Shown here one piece after another: positions 12,848-24,770 of a stretch of 64,000 nucleotides of DNA (the stretch's first letter is position 1; every line of letters starts with the position of its first letter). The position numbers and the translations under genes are program-made. The notes under the pieces are model-generated. The model was given only the letters and a program-made list of their open reading frames with translations. It made no database searches and had not been told where the DNA came from. This stretch comes from Flaccisagitta enflata. Lineage: Eukaryota > Chaetognatha > Sagittoidea > Aphragmophora. Location: the NCBI GenBank assembly GCA_965153355.1, contig OZ231127.1, forward strand, positions 31,186,001 through 31,250,000, written 5' to 3'.

Positions 12848-14120
12848 AAACCATTTTTTGTGACCCTCCCTACCCTTAGGGGGTCTAAAAATTTGGTCAA
12901 AGAGCCTTTTTTGGCTTGTCTCCAATCTGTCTCCAGTAGAAAACAGCAAGCAAAACCAATTAAGAAATGTCTTTTCCTATGATTTTATGAGTTTTCATCA
13001 ACTAGTAGTAGTCCCATAGGATACACAAAAAAAATCAACTTAGTAAGCAAACTATAAGTTACCAAAAATTGGCATATAATTCAAATTTACCCCTGCTCGA
13101 TTTTTTTGCTTTTTTTCTCTCAAGGCTGAATATCATGATATTTATTTTTTTTAACCTCCTTTTTCTTAAACATTAAGCATTTTTTCTTTTGCCATTCGAT
13201 GGACAACTACTTGAGGGACTTTCCCCTTCATTTTCATGTTATTGGGTTGATCCTAGGCAGAGAAATAAAAATTTTCTTGGAGCGTATCAATTCGCGCACA
13301 CCCCCAAATTTGTTCCTAACGCATACCTAACGCTTAAGATATGCCACTATGGCGTGGAAATGACACATTTTACATGCAATCTGACCACACCACGTGAAAG
13401 AGCGTGAAATTTTGAGTCTACACTGAAAATTTGAGGCCTTACCTCCCAGGCGTTCAGTCACAATGAAATTTTACATTTCGTCAGTCCTGAAGTGTGAACA
13501 GAATTGATACGCTCGTTGGACGATCTTCGTAGTTATTTTCTTCTTAGCGGAAGTCAAGATTTCGCGGACTTTGAAGGAAAAAAAAATCAATTTGTCCAAT
13601 TTACAAAAATGCCCATATCTCATGAACCCTTTGAGCTACACCCATGATTTTTTGCGGGAAAACAGACTTTACCAAGAGAGATCAGGCCAAAAAAGTTGGT
13701 CTTCTGAAGATGAGTCCAACCGGCCCAACCAGCCCAACCAACCTACCAGATGAAAAAACAAAAAAGTGGCATAACTTTTGAATGAGTTAGCCGATTTGGC
13801 TGAAATTTTGCATGAAAGTTGTTGAAGAGTATCTACATTACTAGTATGAAGAAGAGCTTGGCCGAACAAATTTATACAGCACTGCCCAACCAACCAAAAA
13901 TGGTGCTTATAGAGATTTTTTGAAATTTCATGAAATTTCGATTTTTTTTTTCATAAAACACCCTCATACTATTGCGTTTAAACATAATTTACAAAAAAAT
14001 ATTCTCATATTGATTTTTTGCTACAATATGCTTAATTTTGTATTTTTTTGTGTACAAAATCTGTCTAATTAAGCTTAATTTGCATGAAAAATGAGCTCAG
14101 TTAACAAAATTCTTCTATGG
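12848..14120. repeat. Diverged interspersed repeat, copy 1
   Basis: It shares ordered blocks with 28966-30225: aaaccattttttgtgac, ctagggggtctaaaaattt-type text, tgaaattttcagg, cttacctcccaggcgttcag, aaatgcccatatct, caaccggcccaaccagcc, gatttggctgaaattttgca. There is no open frame running through it. An old, non-coding dispersed repeat of about 1.25 kb. Confidence 0.65.
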
Positions 14121-14550
14121 ATTCGTATATGTAACTTCATAAGCTATACAGTAATGTATAGTTTTGTTGAATTTGAATCAATGAAAAAATGGCTAGTTCT
14201 AGCCCTGCTCACTTGCCGTTTCTTGACATTTGCCATAGGTATTTTTCCTTGCAATAATGACGATGGCATAGACACTGCATTTCGGCTTGTTTCTTGTCGC
14301 AAAAGGGAAAAAAAGTTGCTTTTTTCGTATATTTTTTTCTTTTGCCACGCCCCATTTCATGGCCCCAACGACCGAAATGAACGCAGTATCCTAGCACTTA
14401 CCGTCACATGTCTCCCTTCAATTGCCTCATATGTCCCTTGCCTACAGACTGCAACCTGTTTGTTTCCGTCTATTCGTGAACATAAATGCGTCTCCGCCTT
14501 TAGGAGGCGTCGTTCCCACTCAGAGCGTTGCATTTTACTCTGTCATATAC

Positions 14551-14551
14551 C

Positions 14552-14644
<93 letters not shown>

Positions 14645-14648
14645 TGTT

Positions 14649-14715
<67 letters not shown>
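14551..14715. repeat. (GT)n, ~165 bp
   Basis: Nearly pure, with three TTTGTG interruptions at 14640-14656. Confidence 0.95.
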
Positions 14716-14720
14716 ATGAG

Positions 14721-15420
14721 AGTGCAAAGGTGTTGGTGTTTCCTGACTTTCCTTGTTGCTGATCGACGAGGGTTTAAAAATGTATGCAACGTATGTATTA
14801 CAGTAGTTACCACCCCTCTAGGTCAAAATGGGGTCCTAGCTTTCATTTCAGAGGTAACATAACGACTTAAGCCTTTTGGCTAGCTGTTCCAATCAAAAAA
14901 AGGTACAGTTTTACTTAACTACAGGTAGCATGGGTCAAATGAAGTCAAGGTATACAGGCGGCTGGATGACATCAAAATTGTATACTATAAACATAGGCCG
15001 TTTTCAACTAAGGGGTAAAAAGAGAATAAAAAATAGATTTATGAAGGTCAATAAAACCGATGAAAATCATTGAAATATCAAAAAGATATGATTGATCACT
15101 AGATAAATCTATTCTTAGACAGTTGCAATATGTTTATAACAGTTTTATAAAACTGCTATGTGCCATCGTTCAAAGTCATAATTTACTGCAATATGCAAAT
15201 GAGCTTTTTGGACTTTTTAGCTTATGTATCTCCATCATTACGAAAAGCCAACAATTCACAATATAGATGCAACTTTATTCAAAGTAATTGCTATATCAGT
15301 GTATCAGTTTGGCAGTTGTATGCCTAATAATGGCTTTGTTGATGTAGGGTGCACTATCACACATCAAATCGATGTATTGTAGACTTTTATCTGTATGATA
15401 GAAAAGCGTGCTAACAGCAT
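14721..15420. other. No gene seen
   Basis: AT-rich, no exon or repeat family recognised. Text near 14160-14210 in the preceding stretch resembles 58250-58310, a small dispersed repeat. Confidence 0.5.
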
Positions 15421-15423
15421 GTA

Positions 15424-15880
15424 ATAGTCGCAAAAGCGTTTCATAAGCAGCGCTACCCGAGGCCCCTTAGTGTATGTGGGAATGAGATGATGAAAGGGGC
15501 AGCGGCCCCGAAGGGACCGATGACCTATGATTCCACAAAGGGCAATTTTCTCTGGTTTGAGAAGCTGCTTTGGGGGCCTGAGAGGCCTGATTTTGGGTTT
15601 GAGAGGCGTGGTTTGGGGTCTGGCATGCTTGATTTGGGCTCTGAAAGGCCTGATTTGGGGTCTGAATGGCCAGTGCTAGGGTCTGAGAGGCCTGATCTGG
15701 GATCTGAGAGGCCTGTTTTAGGGTCTGAAAGCCCTAATTGGGGTCTGAGAGGCGTGATTTAGGGTCTGGGTGGCCTAGTTTGGGGGCTGAGAGGCCTGAT
15801 TTGGGTCAGGTCTGAATTTGGGTCTGAAAAGCCTGATTTGCGATCTCAGAGGCCTGTTTTGAGGCTTTGAGGGGGGGGGA
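15424..15880 (-). mobile_element. D element with GGCCTGA minisatellite
   Basis: Reverse reading ends in AACGCTTTTGCGACTATTAC (15421-15440). On the plus strand aggggcagcggccccgaagg and gaccgatgacctatg follow, then a minisatellite of about 20 bp, ctgagaggcctgatttgggg, at 15556-15870. The outer end stops in a G run at 15870-15880. Confidence 0.7.
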
Positions 15881-15899
15881 CGGACACACGGAAACCAGA

Positions 15900-17025
15900 G
15901 AAAATTGTACTGAAAACGATTTGTAATTTCATGATAAAGAGTACAGTGCAGAGAATCAAAGACGAACAATTTTGCCAAAGTTTTTGATAACCACTTTGGG
16001 CATCATCATCAGAGGCAGAATAAGAGAAAGAGAAAGAGGAGGAGAATTTAAAGGGGAAAGAGAGACAATTGGGGATTGGAGAGAGGGGAGAGAGACAGAT
16101 GGATTAGTCAAATGACCAGAAAGCCCAAGGGCTGGGCCCCCGCCCCCCTGCTGCACCAGCTGCACTAGTCCATGGTGTTGTAGATGGGATTCCATGCATC
16201 GGTTTTAACTATGACACCCCCCCCCACCGTCTTCGTTCATCCCTCTTCCTGGTCTGCGATTTTCTTTTTTTATCTCAAGAGCTTCCTCAACTTTGAGGTA
16301 GTAGTCCAGTTTTTTTTTCTTTGTCTGTCATAGTTTGGACGGCTTCAAAGTTGGATATATCAAATGGCTCATTACAGTCCTAATAGTGCTGACTTATGCC
16401 ACTGTGGGACCAATTGCCTTTCTCAATGGCCCGTTGGTGTTCTCGCCATCTGGTCTCACAGCAATGGCGAGTTTGGCCACTATAGACCTTGTTGCATTTA
16501 TGTGCTTGTATATCCCTGGTTTTTGAGCCGGGTCAATTTTAATTTTATTTTTTGCTGCATAGTATATCTTTAAGTTTTGGGCCAGATGTGAAGCATGTGT
16601 TTATCCCTGCTTTAGTGAGTGAATGTTTTATGCGGTATGAGATGCCTCCTTGGATGAGTGGGATGCGTGCAAATGGTTTGTATCTTTCATCTGTGGAATT
16701 GTCATCTTTGAACAGTAATACAGCAAACAAATTCTCAGGTATGGCTTCCTCATCGCTGCTTTGTCTGCTGGTGTGTGTGCGTTTGTTGCGATCCTTTTTC
16801 CTGGGCTGAGATGAGGATGGGGGTTTGTATTCGGCAGCAATGGCAGTAAGTTTGGCTCTGTTGTGGCCATTATCTTCATAGAGGTCAAGGAGAAAGTTTA
16901 TTTCTTTTTGGGTTTGATCAGGGGAGGAGCAAAGTCGGTGGCTATCATGGTTTGGGGGTTTTGGCAAGATTTAAGAACTCCGACTTTTCCCAGCTCATAA
17001 CAAGCTTTGCAAAGGACAAAAGTTG
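15900..17025 (-). mobile_element. Degenerate Penelope-like retroelement, 3' part
   Basis: The minus strand holds the end of a Penelope-like element: the region after the reverse transcriptase, then a GIY-YIG endonuclease. The 140-codon frame at 16545-16967 contains KEINFLLDLYEDNGHNRAKL and ends GINTCFTSGPKLKDILCSKK. After a frameshift the sequence goes on as DPAQKPGIYK, and after another as VYSGQTRHCCETRWREHQ, then WSHSGISQHY, an in-frame stop, and NEPFDISNFEAV. This is the GIY-YIG core with YSG in place of YIG, followed by the usual EHQ and H residues. At least two frameshifts and one stop make it dead. The RT core is missing. The upstream end near 17025 abuts a GGGCAGGGGC repeat. Confidence 0.8.
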
Positions 17026-17363
17026 TATTTGGTTGGGCAGGGGCAGCGCTAAAAAATAATAATCACACATTTACATACAAAACTTAATCTGCCATATTAG
17101 AGACCAAAGCAACAGTAATTCAACAAGTAAGGCAGGGTTACCATATTGCACAACAGCCAATTCTTTTACTCAAGATCAACTAGCTGGACAAATATTGACC
17201 TCACTATAATTTTTTAATTCTGGTTCAATCCATAAAGATTTGATAACACTTGTTGTATCCACTGATCCTGTAGCACTTTTTAATGGCAAAATCATGCATA
17301 GTCATGCAAATTTTTTGGGAAGTCCTCCATCAGGGATGTGACTTAAAATCACGTACACAGATA

Positions 17364-17937
17364 CAGTAGATGTCGTCTAGACTTGGAAATACGGGGGAAT
17401 TCATTACAGGAAGACAAATTTACTTAAGAGACTGATATTTGGAATATAGTCTGATAAAAGGATGTTTTGTTGCCCATGGGTGTTGGTTGCCATGGAAACA
17501 CATTTCCATGTATTCACGCTAAAGTATCAATATTTTGAGAATTTTTTTGAGGGAACATTGTTTAAAATAAAATTTGCTACAACTTTCCCACAGTATGTTC
17601 TGTAAGAATATTGCTCGTTTAGCCGTTGCTAGGGGGCGTAACTATGTGTGACAGCCCTGTGATGCTCCCTAGCAACCGCCAAACGAGCGATATTCTTACA
17701 GAACATACTGTGGGAAAGTTGTAGCAAATTTTATTTTAAACAATGTTCCCTCAAAAAATTTCTCAAAAAATTGATACTTTAGCGTAAATACATGGAAATG
17801 TGTTTCCATGGCAACCAAAACCCATGGGCAATACAGCATCCTTTTATTAGTTTATATTCCAAATATCACCCTCTTAACTTTATTTATCTTCCTGTGATGA
17901 ATTCCCCCGTATTTCCAAGTCTAGACGACATCTACTG
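17364..17937. mobile_element. Giant-hairpin MITE, TA-flanked
   Basis: CAGTAGATGTCGTCTAGACT begins an arm of about 285 bases whose inverted copy ends at 17937. TA stands at both borders (17362-17363, 17938-17939). The arms contain tttgctacaactttcccaca and agaatattgctcg, and the loop is only about 25 bases. The transcript or single strand would fold into a near-complete hairpin. A diverged copy of the inner part lies at 63654-64000. Confidence 0.85.
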
Positions 17938-18299
17938 TACACCACAACAAAAATTTCGTCCTGGAATCTTTAAAAATTACCGCTGCCACCCCCTTCATAT
18001 CCCTAAGAAGATGTACAAAAAAGATTGTTGCCTATGTTTAAATATAGGAAAGGGGCCCACGCCAATTCAAAGGAGTTCCTAGGCTAAATTTTTTTCATGG
18101 ACTATCTGTGAACATGATTTTGAGCCGTATCCCTCTGTAGAGAACTTTACTTTGAAATTGCATTAATTGTAGTTAGGCTACTTTTTAGCCTTACAGAAGG
18201 ATTAAAAAAAATGTATTTTTATATGAATTGTTGTTCCCCTGAAGAAAAACTTACCATTCAATGCACAGCAATCATTCCAGGAATTGGGTCTTTTTATTG

Positions 18300-18712
18300 C
18301 AATGCAATATCGTCATGGACAGGTGGGCAAGGGCCCAAAATCCCCTTCCACACCCCTTCACACATGCACGGCCTCTCAAATGTGCATTTTCACATACTTT
18401 GACTCATGCAGGTAAAAGAGTCTTGTGCAAGCGACTTAAAGGGCAAAGCTTTTGCTTTTTTAGTAGGTCTGTCTGCGTTTGTCCATGAGTTTGCCCATCT
18501 TCCCCCCCCCCCTCAGACCACAAATCAATCTATTAAAGGTTCAAATCAGCCCTCTTAAGCCCTATATCAGCTTCCTTATGCATCAAATCAGCCTACTCAG
18601 TCCTCAAAACAGCCCTCTCAAACCTCAGGAGTCAGGACCTTGTATTCTACAGGACTTGTCTCTATCAGGGCCCTTCCAAAAGTCAAGATTTGTGTGTCCG
18701 CGACTAAAAAGA
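18300..18712 (+). mobile_element. CAAGGCC-superfamily element, subfamily C, minisatellite cargo
   Basis: atatcgtcatggacaggtgg and gcaagggcc at the 5' side, (C)n and a cctcaaatcagccctctta-type minisatellite in the middle (about 18500-18660), and tgtgtccgcgactaaaaaga at the 3' end. The CAAGGCC start is worn. Confidence 0.55.
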
Positions 18713-19107
18713 GATATATGATCATGAAGCTGTAATTAAGGTCTGTAAGAAGTAAATTCCCCAGCAATTTTTTCAAATTTTCATCCATTCTTTTTTTCTT
18801 TTTTGCAACTTATGACTCAAATGATATCAGATGGATTTGCAGAAAATAGCAACAGTTTGAAAGTTCATGAAATGCTTTTTTTGAAAGTGTTTTTTTTTAG
18901 TGTTTTTTTTGTTTACAAACAAATCAAAATTTATCAACCAAAAATTTGGCCTCATGAGCAACGTTAAAACTAGTGGATTCCCTTTTTCTTACAAACCTCT
19001 ACAAAACTGCTCAAAACCTGTCAATATCGTTAGAATAAACCCCAGATCAGTAAAAATGGCATCTGTGTGATGATTGATATGGAGCAGATGTTACGCCAAC
19101 AGTAAAA

Positions 19108-19308
19108 GCGCGGTAATAATGTTGTCGCAGATTGGTGGGCAGGGGCATCCATCCCCCACTACCCAACCCCAACCCCCCAGTCACACAAACCTCAAGAATG
19201 CTAATTTTTTTCCCCTTCCTACTAGATTACCATTACCACGGACAGATGGATAGACTGACTAAGTGATGGAAAAATCTTTTATGTAGTTGCTTGCTTGCAA
19301 CAAAAAAT
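19108..19308 (+). mobile_element. CAAGGCC-superfamily element, subfamily C, worn
   Basis: gttgtcgcagattggtgggc and aggggcatc, C-rich box, ccacggacagatggatagac tract, and cttttatgtagttgcttgc followed by AAAAAA. Both ends are diverged. Confidence 0.5.
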
Positions 19309-19309
19309 G

Positions 19310-19665
19310 GGCCAAAAATGGCCTAATATGCTCAATTAGGCTCTTAAATGGTGCTGTAAACTCATGAGGAATTTCTTTAGACCATTTTCTACAGCAGAAT
19401 TGGTTTCCCTCTCCCAGATAAAGTAAAATAGTTCATGCAACTGCCATAACTACCTTATTTAGCCGCTTTTTCTACTAAAAAAGGCCAAAATGCCTGATCA
19501 GGGCCTTATTCATGGTGGTTGTTGATCAAGATAATTGTTGGAGACCATTTTTGACAACAGATTCGGATTCCTCACCCTAAAAATAGTAAAATTACTACTG
19601 TTTACACCAATACTACCACTTTAAAGGCTTTTGCACCCCAAAAAAAGCCAAAAATGCTTCGGTCA
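19310..19665. repeat. Two worn tandem units of ~172 bp
   Basis: ggccaaaaatggcctaatat, agaccattttctacagcaga, then ggccaaaatgcctgatcagg, gagaccatttttgacaacag, and the start of a third, aaaaagccaaaaatgc. Tandem but diverged. Confidence 0.5.
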
Positions 19666-19881
19666 AATCAAGGATGACAAATCGCGTAACACCCCTAATA
19701 CAAAATGGGACAGTGCTACCCGGTATCAAACAAAATATGCACTTTTTTTGTGATGAACAGTCAGTCAAAACACCAATGATGCTTTTCCAACTCTGAAATG
19801 GACGTTTTGAGCTAGATGGGTCCTAACTAATTACAGGAAAACAAATTGCGGCAAAGTGAAGCAAAATGCGGCAAACGGTTA

Positions 19882-20270
19882 TTGGGCAGCGGCTCCGAAG
19901 GGGACAAAGTCCTGTAAGGAGAATCTGTCTGATAGTACGTCTGTATGTCCATACGTCTATATGTCCGTACGTCCATTTGTATGTACTTCTGTCCTCCACG
20001 CCCCACCCTCAGGGCTTTGTCTCCTTTGGGGTCTATTCTGACCCAAATTCTGTCAAATAGCCCAAATCCAAGCAATATGGCCCAAATCTAAGCAAAATGG
20101 CCCAGAGACGAAGGCCAGAGGATGGGCGGACAGACGGACAGATACCCCCTGTGTTTTACAGGACTTCGGGGCCGCTGCCCTGCTCCCCCTCAACTCAAAT
20201 CACATACTTCTCAAGCAGGGCACGGGTCCTGCTGACCACTTACTGTCTTTGGGCTGCTATTAGAGATAGT
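19882..20270 (+). mobile_element. D element, worn, GTCC-like core
   Basis: tgggcagcggctccgaaggg at the left, ggggccgctgccctgctccc and caagcagggcacgggtcctg at the right. The core has tgtccatacgtctatatgtc repeats in place of the usual minisatellite. The end is worn (tgggctgctatt). Confidence 0.6.
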
Positions 20271-20587
20271 CTAAGTTTGACGAGGAAATGCCTGCCATCA
20301 CCGTCTTTGAAGGCCCCAATAAAAAAAAAAGAAAAAGGAATTTCTATGAGGGATGTTTACGTTTCGCGTTGGTGATTATTTTTCATCTCCTTGTAGAGAG
20401 AAAATGAAAAAGATTAAAACCCCCGTTTTCTCGACGCCCTAAAAAAAGTTGCATATTTTTTTTTCGCCATTTCCGTTTTATTTTAGTTTTTCCTTTCCTT
20501 TTTTATCTTTGTCTTTAACTTCTATTTTTTTTCTTTTTTTTTTGGTCTTAGCTCAGGTCTTCACTTCCGGTTAAGTGAATCCCCTGT

Positions 20588-20752
<165 letters not shown>

Positions 20753-21099
20753 AAAACAAAACAGATACCAGGAAATTGATAAGCTCTGACAAGAAACTTT
20801 GTTCATTGTTTGAAGGCTAAAATTCAGACTGAGTCAAATGCGCTGCAGATAAAAGGAGACAGAGAAAGTCAAAGTGCCGAAGTGACACAGAATGGCGGAT
20901 ATATGCTCAGCCATGCGAGATGCAGTGGCTAGAGAGATGATAAGAAAGGGGGAAGGGGCAACCTCTGTGTTTAAATCGTTTCGAAAATGGTTGTTCAGGA
21001 TGTGAATTTGTTCATCTGATAGCAAATTCTAAAAGCAAATCTACTTGAAATGAACCTCTGTTATGTTTTCATCTCATTGTAGCATAATTCATTTGCTAG

Positions 21100-21533
21100 A
21101 ATAGTCGCAAAAGCGTTAGATGGTCAGTGGTACCCGTTGCCCCTAAGTGAGTGTATGAGGGTGTGAGATGGTGAGAGGGGCAGCGGCCCCGAAGGAGCCG
21201 ATGACCTGTGCTGTTTTTATTTGTGCCTGGAGGCTGGAATCGGTGCCTTGAAGCTGGGATTTGAGCTTAGAGGCAGGGATTTGAGCCTCTTGGCTGAAAT
21301 TTGAGCCTCGAGACTGGGATTTGAGCCTCAAGGTTGGAATTAGGAGCCTCAAGGCTGGGATTTGGGCCTTGAGGCTGGGATTTGGGCCTTGAGGCTGGGA
21401 TTTGGGTCTCGAGGCTGAAAGCGGTGGGGGGGGGGTACGAAGGAGGAGGAGAAGGAGAAGAAGAAGGAGGAGGAGGAGAAATTTGCCCCGTGTGAAAGCA
21501 TAGGTCATCGGCCCCTTTGGGGCCGCTGCCCAA
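21100..21533 (-). mobile_element. D element, both ends intact
   Basis: Plus strand: AATAGTCGCAAAAGCGTTAG, ggggcagcggccccgaagga, a ttgaggctgggatttgggcc minisatellite, G run, ggaggaggagaaggag tract, gtgaaagcataggtcatcgg, and cctttggggccgctgccc. The inverted GGGCAGCGGCC boxes bracket the minisatellite and purine tract. Confidence 0.8.
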
Positions 21534-21680
21534 AAACAAGGCCAAGCAGGCTTATAGGTGCGCCATGCCAGATGGATCATCAAAAATTTGCGTAACGGAG
21601 GGACCAACTGACCAACCGACCAAACAAGCGACCAACGGACAGATATGACCGGTTACAGAGGTGCGTTGGCGCACTAAAAA
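21533..21680 (+). mobile_element. CAAGGCC-superfamily element, subfamily B
   Basis: AAACAAGGCCAAGCAGGCTT, then the gaccaactgaccaaccgacc tract, atgaccggttacagag, and hairpin GTGCG-TTGG-CGCAC plus TAAAAA. It abuts the D element that ends at 21533. Confidence 0.8.
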
Positions 21681-21743
21681 TGGCCGGATTCGTGATTCCA
21701 GTCCCAATTCCCAAAGCGCATGTGGTTGTCTGGAACAGAAATT

Positions 21744-21912
21744 GAACAAGGCCGGATTCACAGCACCATTGTTGCAAATGGTTGGGCAGGGGCAGTAATT
21801 AAAAAAACCGCTCACAGTCCAGGATCGTGACGGAACGATGGACGAACGAACGAATTGATTGACCGACTTATAGACACGGCATGGTGTAAAAACGGGTGTT
21901 CGCGACTAAAAA
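21744..21912 (+). mobile_element. CAAGGCC-superfamily element, subfamily A
   Basis: GAACAAGGCCGGATTCACAG, ggttgggcaggggcag, GACGGAACG tract and tgttcgcgactaaaaat. It lies 64 bases after the previous element in the same direction. Confidence 0.7.
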
Positions 21913-22136
21913 TGAACCCTAAGGATGGTCTATCCATCGGTCCGCCCGTCAATCCATCCGTTACGCCTGAGCAACAGCTGCGTTTCTTAGCTGTTTTTTG
22001 CCAGGGTGAGATCTTACACTGAATCAAACGCAGAGACAAGTCCGGACGCATTGTTGCCCGGTCGGGCTTGTTTCTTGAATTTTTGCTACCTTGACTTTTC
22101 CTTGAAACATCTCCTTAAGACATTAACAACAGGTTA

Positions 22137-22180
22137 AAACAAGGCCAACACCTTTAAGTCGCGGTGCACACAAGCAGCAA
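22137..22180 (+). mobile_element. CAAGGCC-superfamily 5' fragment
   Basis: aaacaaggccaacaccttta and agtcgcggtgcacacaag. A reversed gtgtgcactacgcttagcag occurs at 22536-22555 and again at 25000, so this start may belong to a longer foldback up to about 22575. Confidence 0.5.
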
Positions 22181-22194
22181 ACTTGGGTAGTCAT

Positions 22195-22342
22195 TTTGCG
22201 TGAAATTCTTAATTTGTCTCTGAATGCGAAAATTTGCATTTCTAAGAACATACCCTTAACTTATATATTTTAAGAATAGGGCCATGTTCTTAGAAATGCA
22301 AATTTTTGTATTCAGAGACAGATTAAAAATTTCACCCAGGAC
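22195..22342. repeat. Hairpin repeat
   Basis: tttctaagaacat and its flank are repeated inverted as atgttcttagaaatgcaaat. The arms are about 60 bases. It sits behind a CAAGGCC start fragment. Confidence 0.6.
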
Positions 22343-22755
22343 AAGCCAAGAAATGGGAATTTGTTTTATTTAATTTCTCTCAATTTTTCCAACTGATTTT
22401 GTACACATACATGATTCCCAATGCAAATAAATCAACAATATATGGTAATATTACAATTTCTTTTAAAAGATTTGCAAATCAATTATTTCAATGTTTTCCC
22501 TAAAATATGATTTGACCATAGAAATTGCCCCTTCGTGTGCACTACGCTTAGCAGGAATTGACCAGAGCTGTCATACCCCCAATCGCAGTATAAGCTCATG
22601 TTGATATGTGTGAATTAAAACAAGATACGAAGTTTCATGACCCTTAGTGACCAGAAACCATCGGCAGCGGGCTTATTTAGGTAAAAAACGTGCAGAACAC
22701 CTTTTTCCCTTGTCATTTCATACTAATTGCAATCATGAAGTTCTTCAAAGCAGTA

Positions 22756-22965
22756 AACAAATGACGTGGGGTCACATCATTTTTACGGATGGGTGGGCAG
22801 GGGCACCTAACCCCATCAACACCCCGCGCCTACTCCCTCCAACCAATACACACACCCAAAGAGCATCTAAAACATTCATTTTCCGACTTTTTGACTTGTG
22901 CGTAACAGACTGACGGATAAACAGACTGGCAGACCAGCGGACGTACAAAGTCTTTCATATAGTTC
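22756..22965 (+). mobile_element. CAAGGCC-superfamily element, subfamily C
   Basis: aacaaatgacgtggggtcac and ttacggatgggtgggcaggg, C-rich box, ttgacttgtgcg, then gacggataaacagactggca tract. It is cut at its 3' end by the next element. Confidence 0.65.
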
Positions 22966-23283
22966 CTGGATACACGGCTACCGAAGTCGCGTGTAGATGG
23001 GGCAGGGGCAGTGATGAAAAGGCTAAACCAAGCTGTTGGGCAGGAGTAGTAATTCAAAAACCGCTCCTAAACGCAAAAAAAAAAAAAACAAAAAAAAACT
23101 AAGTGATGGATTGAGGGATGGACGGATGGGCAGAGGGACTGATGGACGGATGGATGGATGGATGGACTGGAGGATGGACGGATAGATGGACGGACGGACA
23201 GATGGATGGACAGCAAACGGAGAGACTGAGACACGGAGCGACCGACATAGCGGGTTATAAAGTCGCATGCGTGCGACTAAAAA
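22966..23283 (+). mobile_element. CAAGGCC-superfamily element, subfamily A, long tetranucleotide tract
   Basis: ggatacacggctaccgaagt, cgcgtgtag, gggcaggggcag, about 110 bases of GACG/GATG-type repeat, then agcgggttataaagtcgc and ATGCGTGCGACTAAAAA. It joins directly to the previous copy. Confidence 0.75.
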
Positions 23284-23368
23284 CAGGATTTAATCCTGAA
23301 AAAATATCAAAGGTGCATATATCAACATATGAAAAAATGAGCTGTGAACTGCCAAACGTAGTCGTTAC

Positions 23369-23536
23369 TTTTTAGTCGCGTATACGCAACTCTATAACCC
23401 ACTATGTCTGTCCGTCAGTCCCTGTTACTTTTTTTGGCTTTTATGAGCAGTTTTTGCGTTACCGCACCTGCCCAAATGCTTGACTTAACTTTTTTTATCA
23501 CTGCCCCTGCCCACCCGCACGCGACTTATTGTTTTT
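23369..23536 (-). mobile_element. CAAGGCC-superfamily element, subfamily A, 5' worn
   Basis: On the plus strand: tttttagtcgcgtatacgca, actctataacccactatgtc, GTCC tract, cctgcccaaatgc and cccctgcccacccgcacgcg. The CAAGGCC end has decayed to gtttttc. It points towards the element at 22966-23283. Confidence 0.7.
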
Positions 23537-23600
23537 CTTGGGGTTGTTGTCCTTTCAAGTTAAGTTTGACCATATGGCACATACACACGTTTGTTGAATA

Positions 23601-23967
23601 CAACGTGAAGATTGCGGAAAAGGTATAGCCCCCCCCCTTGCAGCTCATGTCGCCATAGCCACATGGTCGTGTATGGTATCATTCAATAGGTTATCTCAAA
23701 ACAATTTACGCCATCAGGGCGAATTTTGAATTTCGCCTTCGTTCAAGATATATTCACTCCAAAAGGCGGATTTTTTGACCTCCAAGGGGTGTCCACCGCC
23801 AATGTTTGGGGTAGAATTTCTCAAGAATGGTAGCAAAATTGAAAAATCAACTCGGTGGCGTAAATTGTACTGTGACAAGCTACCTCATATGACCCAGTGG
23901 AAGTTTTGTCATAAGTTGTAGGTAGGGGTGCTAACCTTTTTTTACGGTTTTTGTAATCTTCACGTTG
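23601..23967. mobile_element. TA-flanked MITE
   Basis: CAACGTGAAGATT at the left recurs inverted as AATCTTCACGTTG at the right, with TA outside both ends. The interior (caatttacgccatcaggg and ggtggcgtaaattg) is itself inverted, as in the element at 953-1308. Confidence 0.7.
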
Positions 23968-23995
23968 TATTACGCGTGAATGTGTAGTAGGTCAT

Positions 23996-24411
23996 GTCTT
24001 ATGAATGGAGTGAATATGATGAATATTTCAACAATTGTAATGAATGAATAATTGCAATGAATGAACGCGGGGGAGAAATGCATGAATGGAATGAATGCAT
24101 AAATGGAATGAATGCATGGATGGAATGAATGCATGAATGTAATACTGATAAATGCATGACTGGACTGAATGTACGAATGGAAAAAAAGGATGAATGGAAA
24201 GAATGTATGAATGGAATGAATGCATGAATCAATTAACATATATGAGAATTAATGAATTATGAATTAATGATGAATAAGTGTGAATGTTATGAATCAATTA
24301 GCATGATGAATGAATGAATGCAATGAATTATGAATGTTGTCAAACGAATGAAGAATGTGAGAATGAATGAATGAATGAATGAATGAATGAATGAATGAAT
24401 GAATGAATGAG
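23996..24411. repeat. GAATG-type arrays
   Basis: Imperfect GAATGAAT and tggaatgaatgcatgaa units, pure (GAAT)n at 24361-24411. Probably cargo of a subfamily B element ending at 24556. Confidence 0.85.
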
Positions 24412-24485
24412 ATGAGATGAAGATTGGTTTGAATTTCCTGCATGAGAAATTTCAAGTAATTTTGGTCGATTTCATTGATTTTCAC

Positions 24486-24556
24486 TTGAGCGTAACAAAC
24501 CTAAGGTCAAACAGACAGATACACTGACAGAGCCTCTTATGTTGGCGCAATTAAAG
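24486..24556 (+). mobile_element. CAAGGCC-superfamily subfamily B 3' end, GAAT cargo upstream
   Basis: gagcgtaacaaacctaaggt, gacagatacactgacagagc tract, ctcttatgttggcgcaatta. The GAATG arrays from about 23996 to 24411 in front are probably its cargo, as in the other B copies. Confidence 0.5.
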
Positions 24557-24560
24557 ACAG

Positions 24561-24770
24561 AACAAGGCCGGATACACGGCCACCCTAGTCGCGTGCCAGT
24601 GGGCAGGGGCAGTGATAGATAAGGTTACTGGGGCATTTGGGCAGGAGCAATTAGCTCAAAATGCTAAAAAACGCTTAAAAAAGGAAAAAAGGGCACCAAC
24701 CAACCAACCGACCGACCGACCAACGGATGGACAAAGCAGGGTATAGAGTCGCGTAGCACGCAACTAAAAA
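24561..24770 (+). mobile_element. CAAGGCC-superfamily element, subfamily A, full length
   Basis: AACAAGGCCGGATACACGGC, accctagtcgcgtgccagtg, gggcaggggcag, gggcaggagcaa, GACC tract, gcagggtatagagtcgcgta and ACGCAACTAAAAA. It sits head to tail behind a B copy, four bases apart. Confidence 0.82.
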
